Shown here: positions 24,495 through 35,489 of the stretch, piece by piece | How positions within the stretch are numbered: position 1 is the first letter of the stretch | Layout of the letters: every line of letters begins with the position of its first letter | Assembly (NCBI RefSeq): GCF_000283155.1 | Contig: NW_004454182.1 | Coordinates: 7,893-71,892, forward strand | DNA: 64,000 nt | Source of the DNA: Ceratotherium simum simum | Lineage: Eukaryota > Chordata > Mammalia > Perissodactyla > Rhinocerotidae | Reading direction: 5' to 3' | Notes under the pieces: generated by a model | The model's input: only the letters and a program-made list of their open reading frames with translations | Databases searched by the model: none | What the model was told of the DNA's origin: nothing | Translations under genes and position numbers: made by a program

Positions 24495-24631
24495 ACAGGA
24501 AAAGTGGCCCTGTAAAACAAGAAATAATATCTCTACAAGACACCTGCATGAAGGACCCATCTACCTGCATGTCAATGTTAAGTTTCAAGGGAAGACACCC
24601 TCGTACTCCACATCAAAGACATGGGAACTGA
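24495..24631 (+). CDS. Locus A linker exon, read through to a stop at 24629
   Basis: The acceptor is TTTTAG|ACAGG. The frame from KRAB-B continues as D-RKSGPVKQEIISLQDTC, typical KZNF linker sequence. In locus B this exon ends at AGG|GTATGT after 83 bp. At the matching place here (24577-24583) the sequence reads G|TTAAGT, so the donor G appears to have changed to T. Without splicing the frame ends at TGA 24629-24631. A weak GTTAAG one base upstream could act as a donor but would leave the fingers out of frame. Joined to the upstream exons this gives 118 codons. Confidence 0.7.
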
Positions 24632-25043
24632 AAGATCTTAGAAAGCAGCACAATCACATGACTGTAATTTGAGTTGGGAGTAAACTTTATGCCTCGGCAG
24701 AAAGTTTCATGTAGTTTGAAGTTAGAGAAAATATTAACGTGTGCTCAAAACCATAACCTGAGTTGTTATAAAGGACAGTTGCATAAACATGGTTCATACA
24801 TCTAATGTTTGAATCTAATGAAATCTTTAAAATGAATATGGTAGCTCTGCAGTTGAGATGTAATGAAAGAGGAAGTCTCTGCATTGTAGGAAATAACATG
24901 CATTGCATATGTAAATAATGTGGAGAAGATTTTGATAGGAGGTACTCACTGCATGAACAATTGAGAAGTCATGTGTAGAGAAGAGATTAAATGAACCTAT
25001 ATGAGAAATTCTTTAACAGCTTCTCATCTCCTTCAAATAGCAG

Positions 25044-25900
<857 letters not shown>

Positions 25901-26075
25901 CAACGTGAGCAAACTCTACAGTGGAGACCCCCCAAAAAATTCTATGGAGAATCCTTGAACCTACACTTTATGCAAGTGTTCAGAATGTTGCCAAATGACC
26001 TCTTGTAAACAATGTAACATGAAAATGGAAGTTTTTGCTGTGATCTGCGAGTGTTTAATCAAGAATTTGTAATGT

Positions 26076-26081
26076 AATAAA
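26076..26081 (+). promoter_or_regulatory. Candidate polyadenylation signal of locus A
   Basis: An AATAAA hexamer lies about 175 bp after the last recognisable finger remnant, in AT-rich sequence that fits a KZNF 3' UTR. Use of the site is inferred only. Confidence 0.4.
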
Positions 26082-26089
26082 AAATTGGA

Positions 26090-27040
26090 TTAAATTGTTT
26101 CAATAGATTACTACTTGTAATCATATGTACAGTAAAAGTTGTTCCTCAAAAACCTAAAATGTTGTTCAATTTATATTTGTATGCAGCTTTATACATAATT
26201 ACAAAGACTTGGGTCAATCATAAAATAACCTAAATAAACTGAAAAATCAGAATAGAAAATGATGCAATTTAACTATTATAGCAGTGTTTAAAAATGTCGT
26301 ACGTGGTAAAAATTAATACAAACGTGGAAGAATAAACACATAGTTTGTGAATAAAGTTTAATGTTAAAATAATACTCCTCTTTTTAAAATGTCAAACCTG
26401 TCCACATTTTCCTATCTGCACTGCCATTATCATTCCTATCTTGAACAAGTCAGAGGAGAAGAGAGAGAATGGATGAGAGGCCAGGACACCAGAGCCGAGT
26501 TGGGGTAGGAAAACACCAGCAGAAGGAGAAGTGAGTACAAGTGGATGAGGGGGCAGCTGTGCCCAGGTGCATGGCTGACACCTGAGGCACAGGGTGTTGC
26601 TGGAGCAGGGATAGGTTGAAGGGGGCCTTCGGTGACCTTAGGGGTTGACAAAAGCAGAAAGGAGGGAGAGGCATGAGGAGGCAGGTTACTTAATGAGGGT
26701 TCAGAAGGGGGCATCTGGAGGTAGGCTCAAGCTCATGGAGAGGCTAAGCCACTGGAATTGACCTGAGCAAGGGAAGAGTGGGGCTTTGGGACAAATACTG
26801 GTGGTCCAGAATGTGCATAGGCCTCAGGAAGAGGGTCCAGGTAGGGAGGGTTAATGTGGTTAAAGGACAGGATGGGGGAATATGGGGTTCACTGAGGGGA
26901 CCTAGGAGTCCAGTTCTGAGGTGAGTGGTTGGGACGAGGATAGAGGGTCTGTGTTGAGTCTAGATCATTCTCTTCTCTCCCAGTGCTTTTTGTTAAACAA
27001 CAAGCAGTTCTTCATATAAATTACAACTGAGTTGGAAGGG
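26090..27040. other. AT-rich then purine-rich intergenic sequence
   Basis: 26.1-26.4 kb is AT-rich. 26.43-26.96 kb is A/G-rich on the plus strand, with overlapping chance frames on the minus strand. No repeat family is assigned. Confidence 0.35.
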
Positions 27041-27049
27041 GGCTGACAG

Positions 27050-27480
27050 TAATTTTGCTAGGCAGTATTCTGAGTTTGCCCCCAAAATTCCATACCCTGG
27101 TGTTCACCCCTGTATAATCCCCTTCCTTTGCTTCTGTTCTGGACCTTTGAATGTGATGAAATATTCTCCTCATTAGGTGACACTGTATGGCAATGGTGAA
27201 GGGATTCACAGGTGTCATTAAGGTCTCAAGTCAGCTATTTGCAAGACAATCACAAGGGAGTTTTTCCTGGCTGAGTATAACCTAATCGGGTGAGCCCTTT
27301 TAAAGAGGGCCCACAGGTCAGAAACAGGATGTCAGAGATGTGATGCCAGAGACAGTCTGCTGCTTTGAAAACACAATCACAGAAAGGACACCAAGTAAAA
27401 GCATTGATCTGTAGGGGGTGGAGAGTAACATTGAGGAAGTGACAGGAGGAGGAGGACATTTCTGAAGACACCTGTTTATA
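27050..27480. repeat. Old interspersed repeat, LTR-like, unclassified
   Basis: CCATACCCTGGTGTTCACCC, AATGTGATGAAATATTCTCC, GGTGTCATTAAGGTCTCAAG and TAATCGGGTGAGCCCTTTTAAA follow the order of a frequent mammalian LTR-type repeat. I cannot name the subfamily. Confidence 0.4.
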
Positions 27481-28419
27481 AGGTTTTTCTTTTGGAATTT
27501 TGTACTCAAAAATGAAATTAAATAAACAAGGATGGGCAGAAACATATTGAAAATGAAAACAAATAAATGAACTTAATTTTATATCAAATGACTATCATAA
27601 TCTCACAAATAAAATTAAAAAAACAAATTCAAGTAAGTTTTAACAGTGTTTTTACTATACATACTCAAGTGAAAGATAAAAGTACCTGCAAATTATTCTT
27701 ATGGCTACTTGAATTTTTTTCCCAGTGATTGAGTGTAGCAATTTTGGAAGTATTTTTTACGAATTGTCTGACTGAGTTCATGATTAAATGTATTTAGGTT
27801 ATTCGACTTAAGTTACCCAGTAATGGAAAATGGAGATACAAATACTTAAAGAGGAACAAGAAGATAAGTCTTGGGTGTTGCATTGGAATTAGACTTATTA
27901 GCATGAATTCACGATGTGTGTATGTGTGTGTGTGTGCATGTGTCTACATCCTAACCCTGCCCACTGAAAGGGCCTAGAAGCCATGACACCTCCGTCACAA
28001 TGGCAAATACCACTCAAATCTTCATTTTTAAATTTCATTCCTCAAAAATAGGAACCCAAATACCTTGGAGAAAGGGTTTATTGAGGCAGGCACATGCAAG
28101 GTTGGTGTTGGGGGAGGAAAAGTACAAGATGAGCCTGAGGTATCTTTTGCTAGAAAGTAAGGAAATACACAAAAAAGGAAGGGCACAGGTGAAAAGGAAA
28201 AAAGGAAGCAGATTGAAGGGACTCTGGTAGCCACATTTGGGACAAATATATCATCAATTAAAAAATGACAATAATGTGTTTCAGCACATTGAATAATATA
28301 GTCCAAGAGATCATACCAAGTAAGTAAATTATAATATTCAGACACACCTGAATACATGCCTTCATATGAGGAGGGAAATGAGACACACTCCTTGACAGTA
28401 GAAGGCCAACTAAAAATGC

Positions 28420-28835
28420 AAAAGGAATGGTAGGGAAACAGGTCACCGTTTGAAACTACCATAGTGAACAAGGTCAACAGTGGAGACATTAGGCAAACAC
28501 TACTTTAAGCATGTAATTCAAGTTTTCACCATCAATGAAAAAAGTTGACGTTGTAGTGAAAAACATTGATATCATGTGGCTTCTAATGTAAAATACTGAG
28601 AAAGACCAAACATCGCTTTTGTAGTGTTCCTGAAAAAAGAAAACAAAAGGAGCAACACCACGTAAACTAAATCTCATCACAAGGAAACACCATTTTGGGG
28701 AATTCTAGAAAACAACTGGATCATAGTCTACAATGACAATTTCGTGAAAGACAGACTAAAAAATGTTCCATAACACAGGAAACTCACAAGACATGACAAC
28801 TAAAAGCTATGTATGATCCAGGATTGGATCCTAGA
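28420..28835 (+). mobile_element. LINE-1M-type 3' UTR-like fragment
   Basis: The sequence runs through CTCATCACAAGGAAACACCA, ACAACTGGATCATAG, GACATGACAACTAAAAGC and GATCCAGGATTGGATCCTAG, a familiar old LINE-1-associated 3' tail. It directly abuts the next LINE-1 fragment. Confidence 0.45.
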
Positions 28836-28844
28836 CAGTGGGAA

Positions 28845-30945
28845 ATTAAACAATAGCATTTACAATAGCACCAAAAAGAATAAAATACTTAATAATATAT
28901 TTAATGTGATAGGTAGATTTGTATACTGAAAACTACACAATATTTTCAGAGAAATGAAAGATGCCCTAAAAAAGGAAATACATGAATGCTCTAAATAAAG
29001 AAAAGTGATTAAGGATTGAGAGAGTTAATATTAAGATGACAATACTCTGAAATTGATCTGTAGATTCAATGTAATTTTTATCAATATCCCAGGTGACATT
29101 TTTGAGGAGATTGACAAACTGATCATAAAATTCACATGAAAATGCAAGGACCTGGAATAAATAAAACCAGCTTGAAAGGAAAAATAAGTTGAGTAGTCAC
29201 ATTTTTTTTTCCTTTTTTTCTGTGAGGAAGATCAGCCCTGAGCTAACATCCATGCTAATCCTCCTCTTTTTTTTTTTTTGTTGCTGAGGAAGACCAGCTC
29301 TGAGCTAACATCCATTGCCAATCCGCCTCCATTTTTTCCCCCAAAGCCCCAGCAGATAGCTGTATGTCATAATTGCATATCCTTCTAGTTCCTGTATGTG
29401 GGACATCGCCTCAGCATGGCCGAGAAGCGGTGGGTCGGTCTGTGCCCGGGATCCGAACCCGGGCCGCCAGTAGCGGAGCGCACGCACTTAACCGCTAAGC
29501 CACGGGGCCGGCCCTCACATTTTCTGGTTTCAGATCTTACGACAAGTCTACATTAATCAAGACTTTGTGGTACTTGCATAAGAATAGACTTACAGATCAA
29601 TGGAATAGAATTGAGAGTTCAGAAATAAATGCTCATATTTATGGTCTGTTTATGATGGTGCCAAGAACATTCAATGGGAGATATAATGGTCTTCTCAACA
29701 AAATGGTCCTGGAACAACTGGACATGCAAAGGAAATAAATTGTACACTTACCTAACATCATATACAAAATAATAAATCTCAAATGGATAAAATACCTAAA
29801 TATAAGAGCTAACATTACAAACTTCTTAGAAGAAAACAAAGATGTAAATATTCGTGTCCTTCAATTAGGTGATGGTTCTTAGACACGACACTAAAAGCAC
29901 AAGCAACCAAAGAAAAATATTGATAAATTGGACTTCATCAAAATGAAAATGTTTGTGCTTCAAAGGACACTCATAAGGAAGTTGAAAGACAGCCCACACA
30001 ATGAGAGAAAGTAATTGCAAATATATATCTGAAGAGAGTGTAGTATCCAGAATACATAAAGAACTCTTAACTCAAAAATTTTAAAAAATAGTAATAATCC
30101 AAGTTAAAAATGGGTAAAAACTTTGAATAGATATTTCTCCAAGGAAGATATAACAATGACCAATAAGAACACAAAATGGTGCTCAAAATCATTAGTCATT
30201 AGGGAAATGCAAATCAAAACTAGAGTGTGGTACCAATTCACTTCCACTAGGATGACGGTAATAAAGACAGATGGTAAGTGTCTGAGAGAATGTGGAGAAT
30301 TGGAACTCTCGTACACTGCAGGTAGGAATGTAAAATGGTGCAGCTCTTTTGGAAAGCAGCTTGGCAGTCCCTCAAAAAGATAAACATACCATGCAATCAG
30401 CGATTCCATTTCTGCTGATGGATCCAGAATTAAAAACGTATGTTCAGGCAAAAATGTACACATGAGCGTTCTTAGCAGCATTTTTCATGACAGCCAAAAA
30501 GTGGAAACAACCCCAATGTCCATAAATTGATGAATGAATTAACAAAATGTGCCATATTCATACAATGGAATGTTATTCAGCTATTAAAAAAGAATGTAGT
30601 GCTAAATATATGCTCCTGTCCTGATGAACATTGACAGCATTATACTAAGTGAAAGAAGCTAGACACAAAAATACATATCTTGTGATTCACTTTATACGAA
30701 ATGTCCAGAATAGGTAAGTCATTGAGACAGAAAATGGATTAGTGGTTGCCAGTGACTGGGAGGAGGGTGGAATAGGGTATGAATGCTAATGAGTACAGGG
30801 ATTATTTTGGGGGTGTTAAAAATGTTCTCTAATTAGTGATTATGGTTGTACAGCCTGTGAATACACTAAAAAAAAAAGCTGGATTCCACAGTTTAAAGTG
30901 AATTTTATGGCATGTGAATTATACCTTAATTGAAAAGCTGACACC
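28845..30945 (+). mobile_element. LINE-1 3' fragment (ORF2 C-terminal part plus 3' UTR), split by an ERE
   Basis: ORF2-derived blocks occur in order: CAATAGCACCAAAAAGAATAA, TCAATGGAATAGAATTGAGA, AATGGTCCTGGAACAACTGG, AAATGCAAATCAAAACTAGA and TACACTGCAGGTAGGAATGT, ending near TTATACCTTAATTGAAAAG. The frame is broken many times. An ERE (29206-29514) interrupts it, so the LINE-1 is older than that ERE. Confidence 0.75.
29206..29514 (-). mobile_element. ERE SINE, minus strand, with doubled tail
   Basis: On the minus strand it begins GGGCCGGCCCCGTGGCTTAG, has the tRNA-like A/B-box region and AACCCGGGTTCGGATCC-type arm, and ends in the TTAGCTCAGAGCTGGTCTTCC tail. The tail is present twice, separated by a T-run on the plus strand. 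Target-site duplication TCACATTTT flanks it at 29197-29205 and 29515-29523. The head is well preserved, so it is relatively young. Confidence 0.88.
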
Positions 30946-32066
30946 ACCTCGTGAACCAGAAGCCTGGGGGTGGGGTAATGCCCAGTAATGGAAGAGAAGT
31001 CAGAGATGGGGGAGTCAGACGGGATTCAAAAAGTCCCCTTGGCTGCAAATTGGTACAGATTAACTGTAGTTCTCATTTGATCCAGGGATGCTTTCAGAAC
31101 TCTCCCATATGCCTGTGATCATGAATCACCAGGTGGTGACCTGTCTCTGGGCTGCAGTTTTTCCCAAAGACTAGCCGTGCAATTCATCTTCAGGAACTAA
31201 TAAACTCAGTAAGAGATAACTTTGAATTTAAAATGTAATGGTGCTATTAATCTTCTAAATACAGCACAGTTATCACCCAGAGCTCGCGTTCCCTTTTGGA
31301 AAAGATTAGACAGTGGGTGATTGTTCTCCCTGCTATAGTTCAGGCTACTTTAGTTCTGGAACTGAGACTGCGCTCTGGGTACTGTAATAAGGATGCTCGC
31401 TGAGCAGTGGATAATGGGAGACTCACGTATGTGAGTGGCTTCCTCTCTGAGTTGGCAACACTAGAACCAGTTTAGAGACAGTTCTACTCGTCATTCAATA
31501 TCTTATATATTTAAGAATCTCCAGGGCTTACACATGTCTTGTAGAGGAAATTCTCAAAGGATGTGAGGACCTACTTTATTACTTGGGAGGATTTGTCTGT
31601 GTGTAACTGTACTGTGAGGTAATGGAATACACCAAGGGTAGAAAACCTGGTTTCCATGCCTCATCTGAGGACACAGAGCTGGGTGACAGGGATGGTCACA
31701 TGCACAGTAATGAATGTGCTACACGAGAATGCAGACGATCTGTTAGATCAATAGTGTTAACTTGTCACTGGTGAGGTGACACATCAGCTAGTGTCTTCAA
31801 GGGTGTCCACCCCCTGTCCTCCCACGGCCTCTGCTGCAATGCTAAGGGAAGATGGAAGTGACTGCTGGGCAGAGGAGACAAGAAGCTCTAAATCAGGGCC
31901 CTAAGGTGCTGCAACTCTGAAACTATCCACTCTGCTTGGACCCTTTGCTGGTAAACTAACCACATTTTACAGAGACGTTTAAAGCAGCAACAACGCTGAG
32001 CATGGTTTTCATCCACCTAACAGTCCGAGCTCTCCCCAGTAGCATGCATTGAAACCCTGAAATAAG

Positions 32067-32099
32067 GTGCCTCATACAAGTTCATCTTGTATGAGGCAC
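32067..32099. other. Perfect inverted repeat, 14-bp arms, 5-nt loop
   Basis: Left arm GTGCCTCATACAAG (32067-32080), loop TTCAT, right arm CTTGTATGAGGCAC (32086-32099). The arms are exact reverse complements. No flanking element is recognised. Confidence 0.9.
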
Positions 32100-33082
32100 T
32101 GTGAGAGCAACTTTGTTTTGTTGCTATAATATGAGCGACTGCCTTTAAAAATGATTACAATGGTATATGGCAAGATTAGAAAGATGTTTTCTGTCTAATT
32201 CTTCCATGTTTTTGTTCTGGAGATGAAATGACTGGATTTAACTTTTATATGACCATGCCCATCGATGAGGTTTGACCAAAAATAGTTCCAGAAAGAAAAG
32301 AATGAGGAGTGACATCAGCAAGATGGAGGGCTCATGTCTCTCACAAAAGCAATAAAAACTCATCTCTCTCACAAAAACAATAAACTACAAACTGACGATC
32401 ACTATTAATAACCAAACATTTTTTATTACATTTATATTTACAATACAGTTTTAAAATTCTATGGGAAGAAGTGATTAAAAATAGAAAAATCTATAATCCA
32501 ATTTATCTGTTCTAATTTTTCACCTTCTTTATGTTAATTCTTTCTCCTCCAAATCATGAAAATCTTCAAAAAATTCTGCTACTATTTGAATAAAAGTGAA
32601 TTTTAAAAATAAAGGCATAGTTTAAAGTGGATGTTTTATTAGAAATAACCTTTTAAAGGAGGCATAACCTTTAGAGATACCACATGTCACTCTATACCTT
32701 GAAAATGGCACTTATTATTTCCCTATCACAAAAGCAAGAACTCACAACTTAGGCTTAGCATGAAGGTATCTCAGTTATCTAGACAATTACTGATGGCAAA
32801 CTAGAACCAAGATATATATATATGAATGTATATACAAATACATATGAATGAATCTATATACATATGTATGTATCTCTCTCTCTCCATATATATATATGGA
32901 GAAATTGAACATCTTTTTTAAAGAGCATAGTCTCCTTTTTAAAAGAAGTTTAAGGCCAGTGATCTCATCCTTTCTTTTCCCTGTCAGGAGAACAAACAAA
33001 AGCACAGAGATGTTCAGTAATTATTCCCAGACCCAAGCACTAAATAAAATGCAAAAAGGACCTAGATCTGGATCTTCTTGCA

Positions 33083-33109
33083 GATATATATATATATATA
33101 TATATATAT
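33083..33109. repeat. (AT)n microsatellite
   Basis: About 13 uninterrupted AT units. Confidence 0.9.
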
Positions 33110-33319
33110 TTGGTGGAAACCAGTTTCCTAGAGGAAAATTGGCACATGGAAAAAATATCACTTTAAACCACGCTTAAAGGGAATTAACACAACCATAAGC
33201 AAGCTTCCTTGATTCAAGAGTAGTTAGGAAACTACCTGAGTCCTTTAGGCCAGTGAAAGGAAATCACCTACATTGATTTTTGCAGGTTGTGATTTTGATA
33301 GCAATAATAAATAAAGTGG

Positions 33320-33700
33320 TTAAATTAATTAAACAAGGAGCCCGTTAGACTGAGGTGGCTCTAATGCCCTGGTGGTCTATGTAATCAAACCAAAGTCTAA
33401 CCTGTAAATGCCTCAATGTTACAAAATTGAAACCTAAGGACAACCAATCACAAACAGCCAACTAGGCTTTAAGCTATAGCTAATCAATACTTTCCTTACT
33501 TTGCTTCTGCTTTTTCTCTACAAAAGTGTCTCCCCGAGATCTTGTTGGTGGAGTGTGCCTAACCACTTCTGGTTTGGCACTGCACAATTCAAATCAATTT
33601 TTGCTCCAATACACTCTCAAAATTTTAATATGCCTTACTTATCTTTTAACTAAGTGGCCCTCATAATATCTTGATTTTACACCAACGTGTGGGGCATCTA
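33320..33700 (+). mobile_element. Putative solo LTR of an old endogenous retrovirus
   Basis: The order is a CAACCAATCACAAACAGCC segment, a TAGCTAATCAATACTTTCC segment, CTGCTTTTTCTCTACAAAAG, then CTCCCCGAGATCTTG, which resembles U3-R of gamma-type LTRs. No internal gag, pol or env sequence is next to it, and the ends and target-site duplication could not be fixed. Confidence 0.4.
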
Positions 33701-33709
33701 CACAGGCCC

Positions 33710-35480
33710 TAGAATGCCACTTCCATCATAACTGCTGAACACAACACATTGTCTATGGGCAATTTGCTGAAAACAGTTGTCAAAATTTGTCCCAACAGAA
33801 AACTGCCACTGTTGAACAACATCACTGACTTAGCAAACACATATGATTTTGTCAATTGTAAATGAATTTTAAGTCAATTCATAATCGGATGTGATATATT
33901 TTTTAACACCATTGAGGGCAGCTTGGAAACTTGAGTTTCCATTTTGTTTAATGGATCCAGTTAATAAACTATAATTTGTTGACTATAGGAGTGATTTATT
34001 GTTCTAATGAAAATATATTTACCAAGGAATGTGTACTTTGTCATTAATATCCCAAATCTAATTACACACTGAGGTAGAAAATGAGACAAAAATCACAAAA
34101 GGAACCACATCAACAAACTCAAGCAAATGTTGGCCTATGACTAGAAAGAATAGGATCAAGAAAACTACTCGGACAACACCTGACACAACAGAAAGGAAAG
34201 GGGCCCCATGCAGAAAAATGTCCATGAAAATATCCAGGATTTAATGAAACTAAGAAACTGTACGTGACTGGAGACACTGAGAGAATCTTCAAAAAATACA
34301 AAACCAAGGTAACATAGGATTCCAATAAATACAAGATTGCCATGGAGACACAGAATCCTTGGCCTTAAAGGAATGCCAGAGATAAATGGTATTAGATGTA
34401 GGAGGCTATTTATCACTGAGTTCAAATATTCACTAATGTATATTTTATTTTTTACTAGAAGTATTTATATATTCCCTTCTCTTCATTCACAAAAGCAAGT
34501 TTAGGAGATGTACACACATCTTCTGTCCTCAGTCTTCTGTCTTCTAACCACAGAGCCAAATATCTGTCTCCTACCTGGTGTCTCTATGAAAAGCCCTTTC
34601 AACCTTCAAGAACCACAAACACCATCCTTTAACTGAAGAACATGTGATGCAGTAATCCATACAGTAATCCTTACAGAAGTTTAGAGATAAGTGCATGAAT
34701 CAATTCCAGTATGAAAATATATAAAATATGTAAAATGCCCTCTACTAATGAAAAGCTTCTAAATTTGACACCATACATGAAAAAATAATGAAATCTTTTA
34801 AACTTTGTAGGTGAAGAACAAAAGTATACATTTGTGATTATTTTAAATCAGTAAATATATGTTCCTCCATATAAATTACACACTGAAGGAGAAGATGAGG
34901 CAAAAATGAGAAAACAATAAGAAAAACAAAACCATGAAAACGAATGAACAGAGAAATTAAGCCCCCAGAAATAGACTTGTGCAGAAGTAGGAATAAAGAT
35001 TCCTCCTCCTAGGGACGTCTGCATGAAAGGGCCTGAAGTTAAAGGAGTAAGAAACCAAGTGTGAGCAGGAAAATGGGGGAGGGTTCAGGACATATTTTTA
35101 GACGCAAGATAGAAACTTTGCTCTTAAAGATACTCTCCAAATAAAGGCCCTCAAGCCTTTTTTGTATTTATCTGTGCTGACTTCTGCTGATTGGACTCTT
35201 CTTTGTCAACACTATAACTTCATCTGCCGTCATCCTCCTCCTTTACCCGTGGAAAACTCGGTCCTCCCTCAGGCCTCAGAGAAGCTGTGCTTCCACTGAT
35301 GATGATATTTGTAAAGTAACCAAAAGGGGAGAAAAATAACACAGTGTATAAATAGAATCGTGAAAAAGGAGGAATAGAGAGAAAAAGAGAAAATTTAACC
35401 TAGACAGAACCATCTTAAGTTTGCTACCATGAACAGAGACAAAAATAAAATAATAAAATAATTGGCAAAAAAATATAATT
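33710..35480. other. AT-rich, with a diverged direct repeat
   Basis: Sequence around 34055-34115 (ATTACACACTGAGGTAGAAA, GAGACAAAAATCAC) recurs near 34870-34930 (ATTACACACTGAAGGAGAAG, GAGGCAAAAATGAG). No gene recognised. Confidence 0.4.
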
Positions 35481-35489
35481 ACTAATAAT

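Larger units (their letters stand above)
30950..33315. other. Unassigned, with hairpin and AT microsatellites
   Basis: No coding signal. Contains a perfect 14-bp stem hairpin at 32067-32099, a 22-bp palindrome at 32881-32902 and (AT)n tracts at about 32811-32822 and 33083-33109. Confidence 0.4.

Noticed and set aside
28028..28489. A 153-codon minus-strand hydrophobic frame
   Set aside because: The frame lies in AT-rich repeat-derived sequence. Hydrophobic residues arise from T-rich codons, and there is no receptor or transporter motif.
33320..33700. Evidence of a complete endogenous retrovirus
   Set aside because: Only an LTR-like segment is seen. No gag, pol or env-like frame lies nearby.
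34119..34425. Minus-strand frames resembling a membrane receptor fragment (possible olfactory or vomeronasal receptor)
   Set aside because: No MAYDRYVAIC-type motif or ordered transmembrane segments are present. The frames are short and overlap each other.
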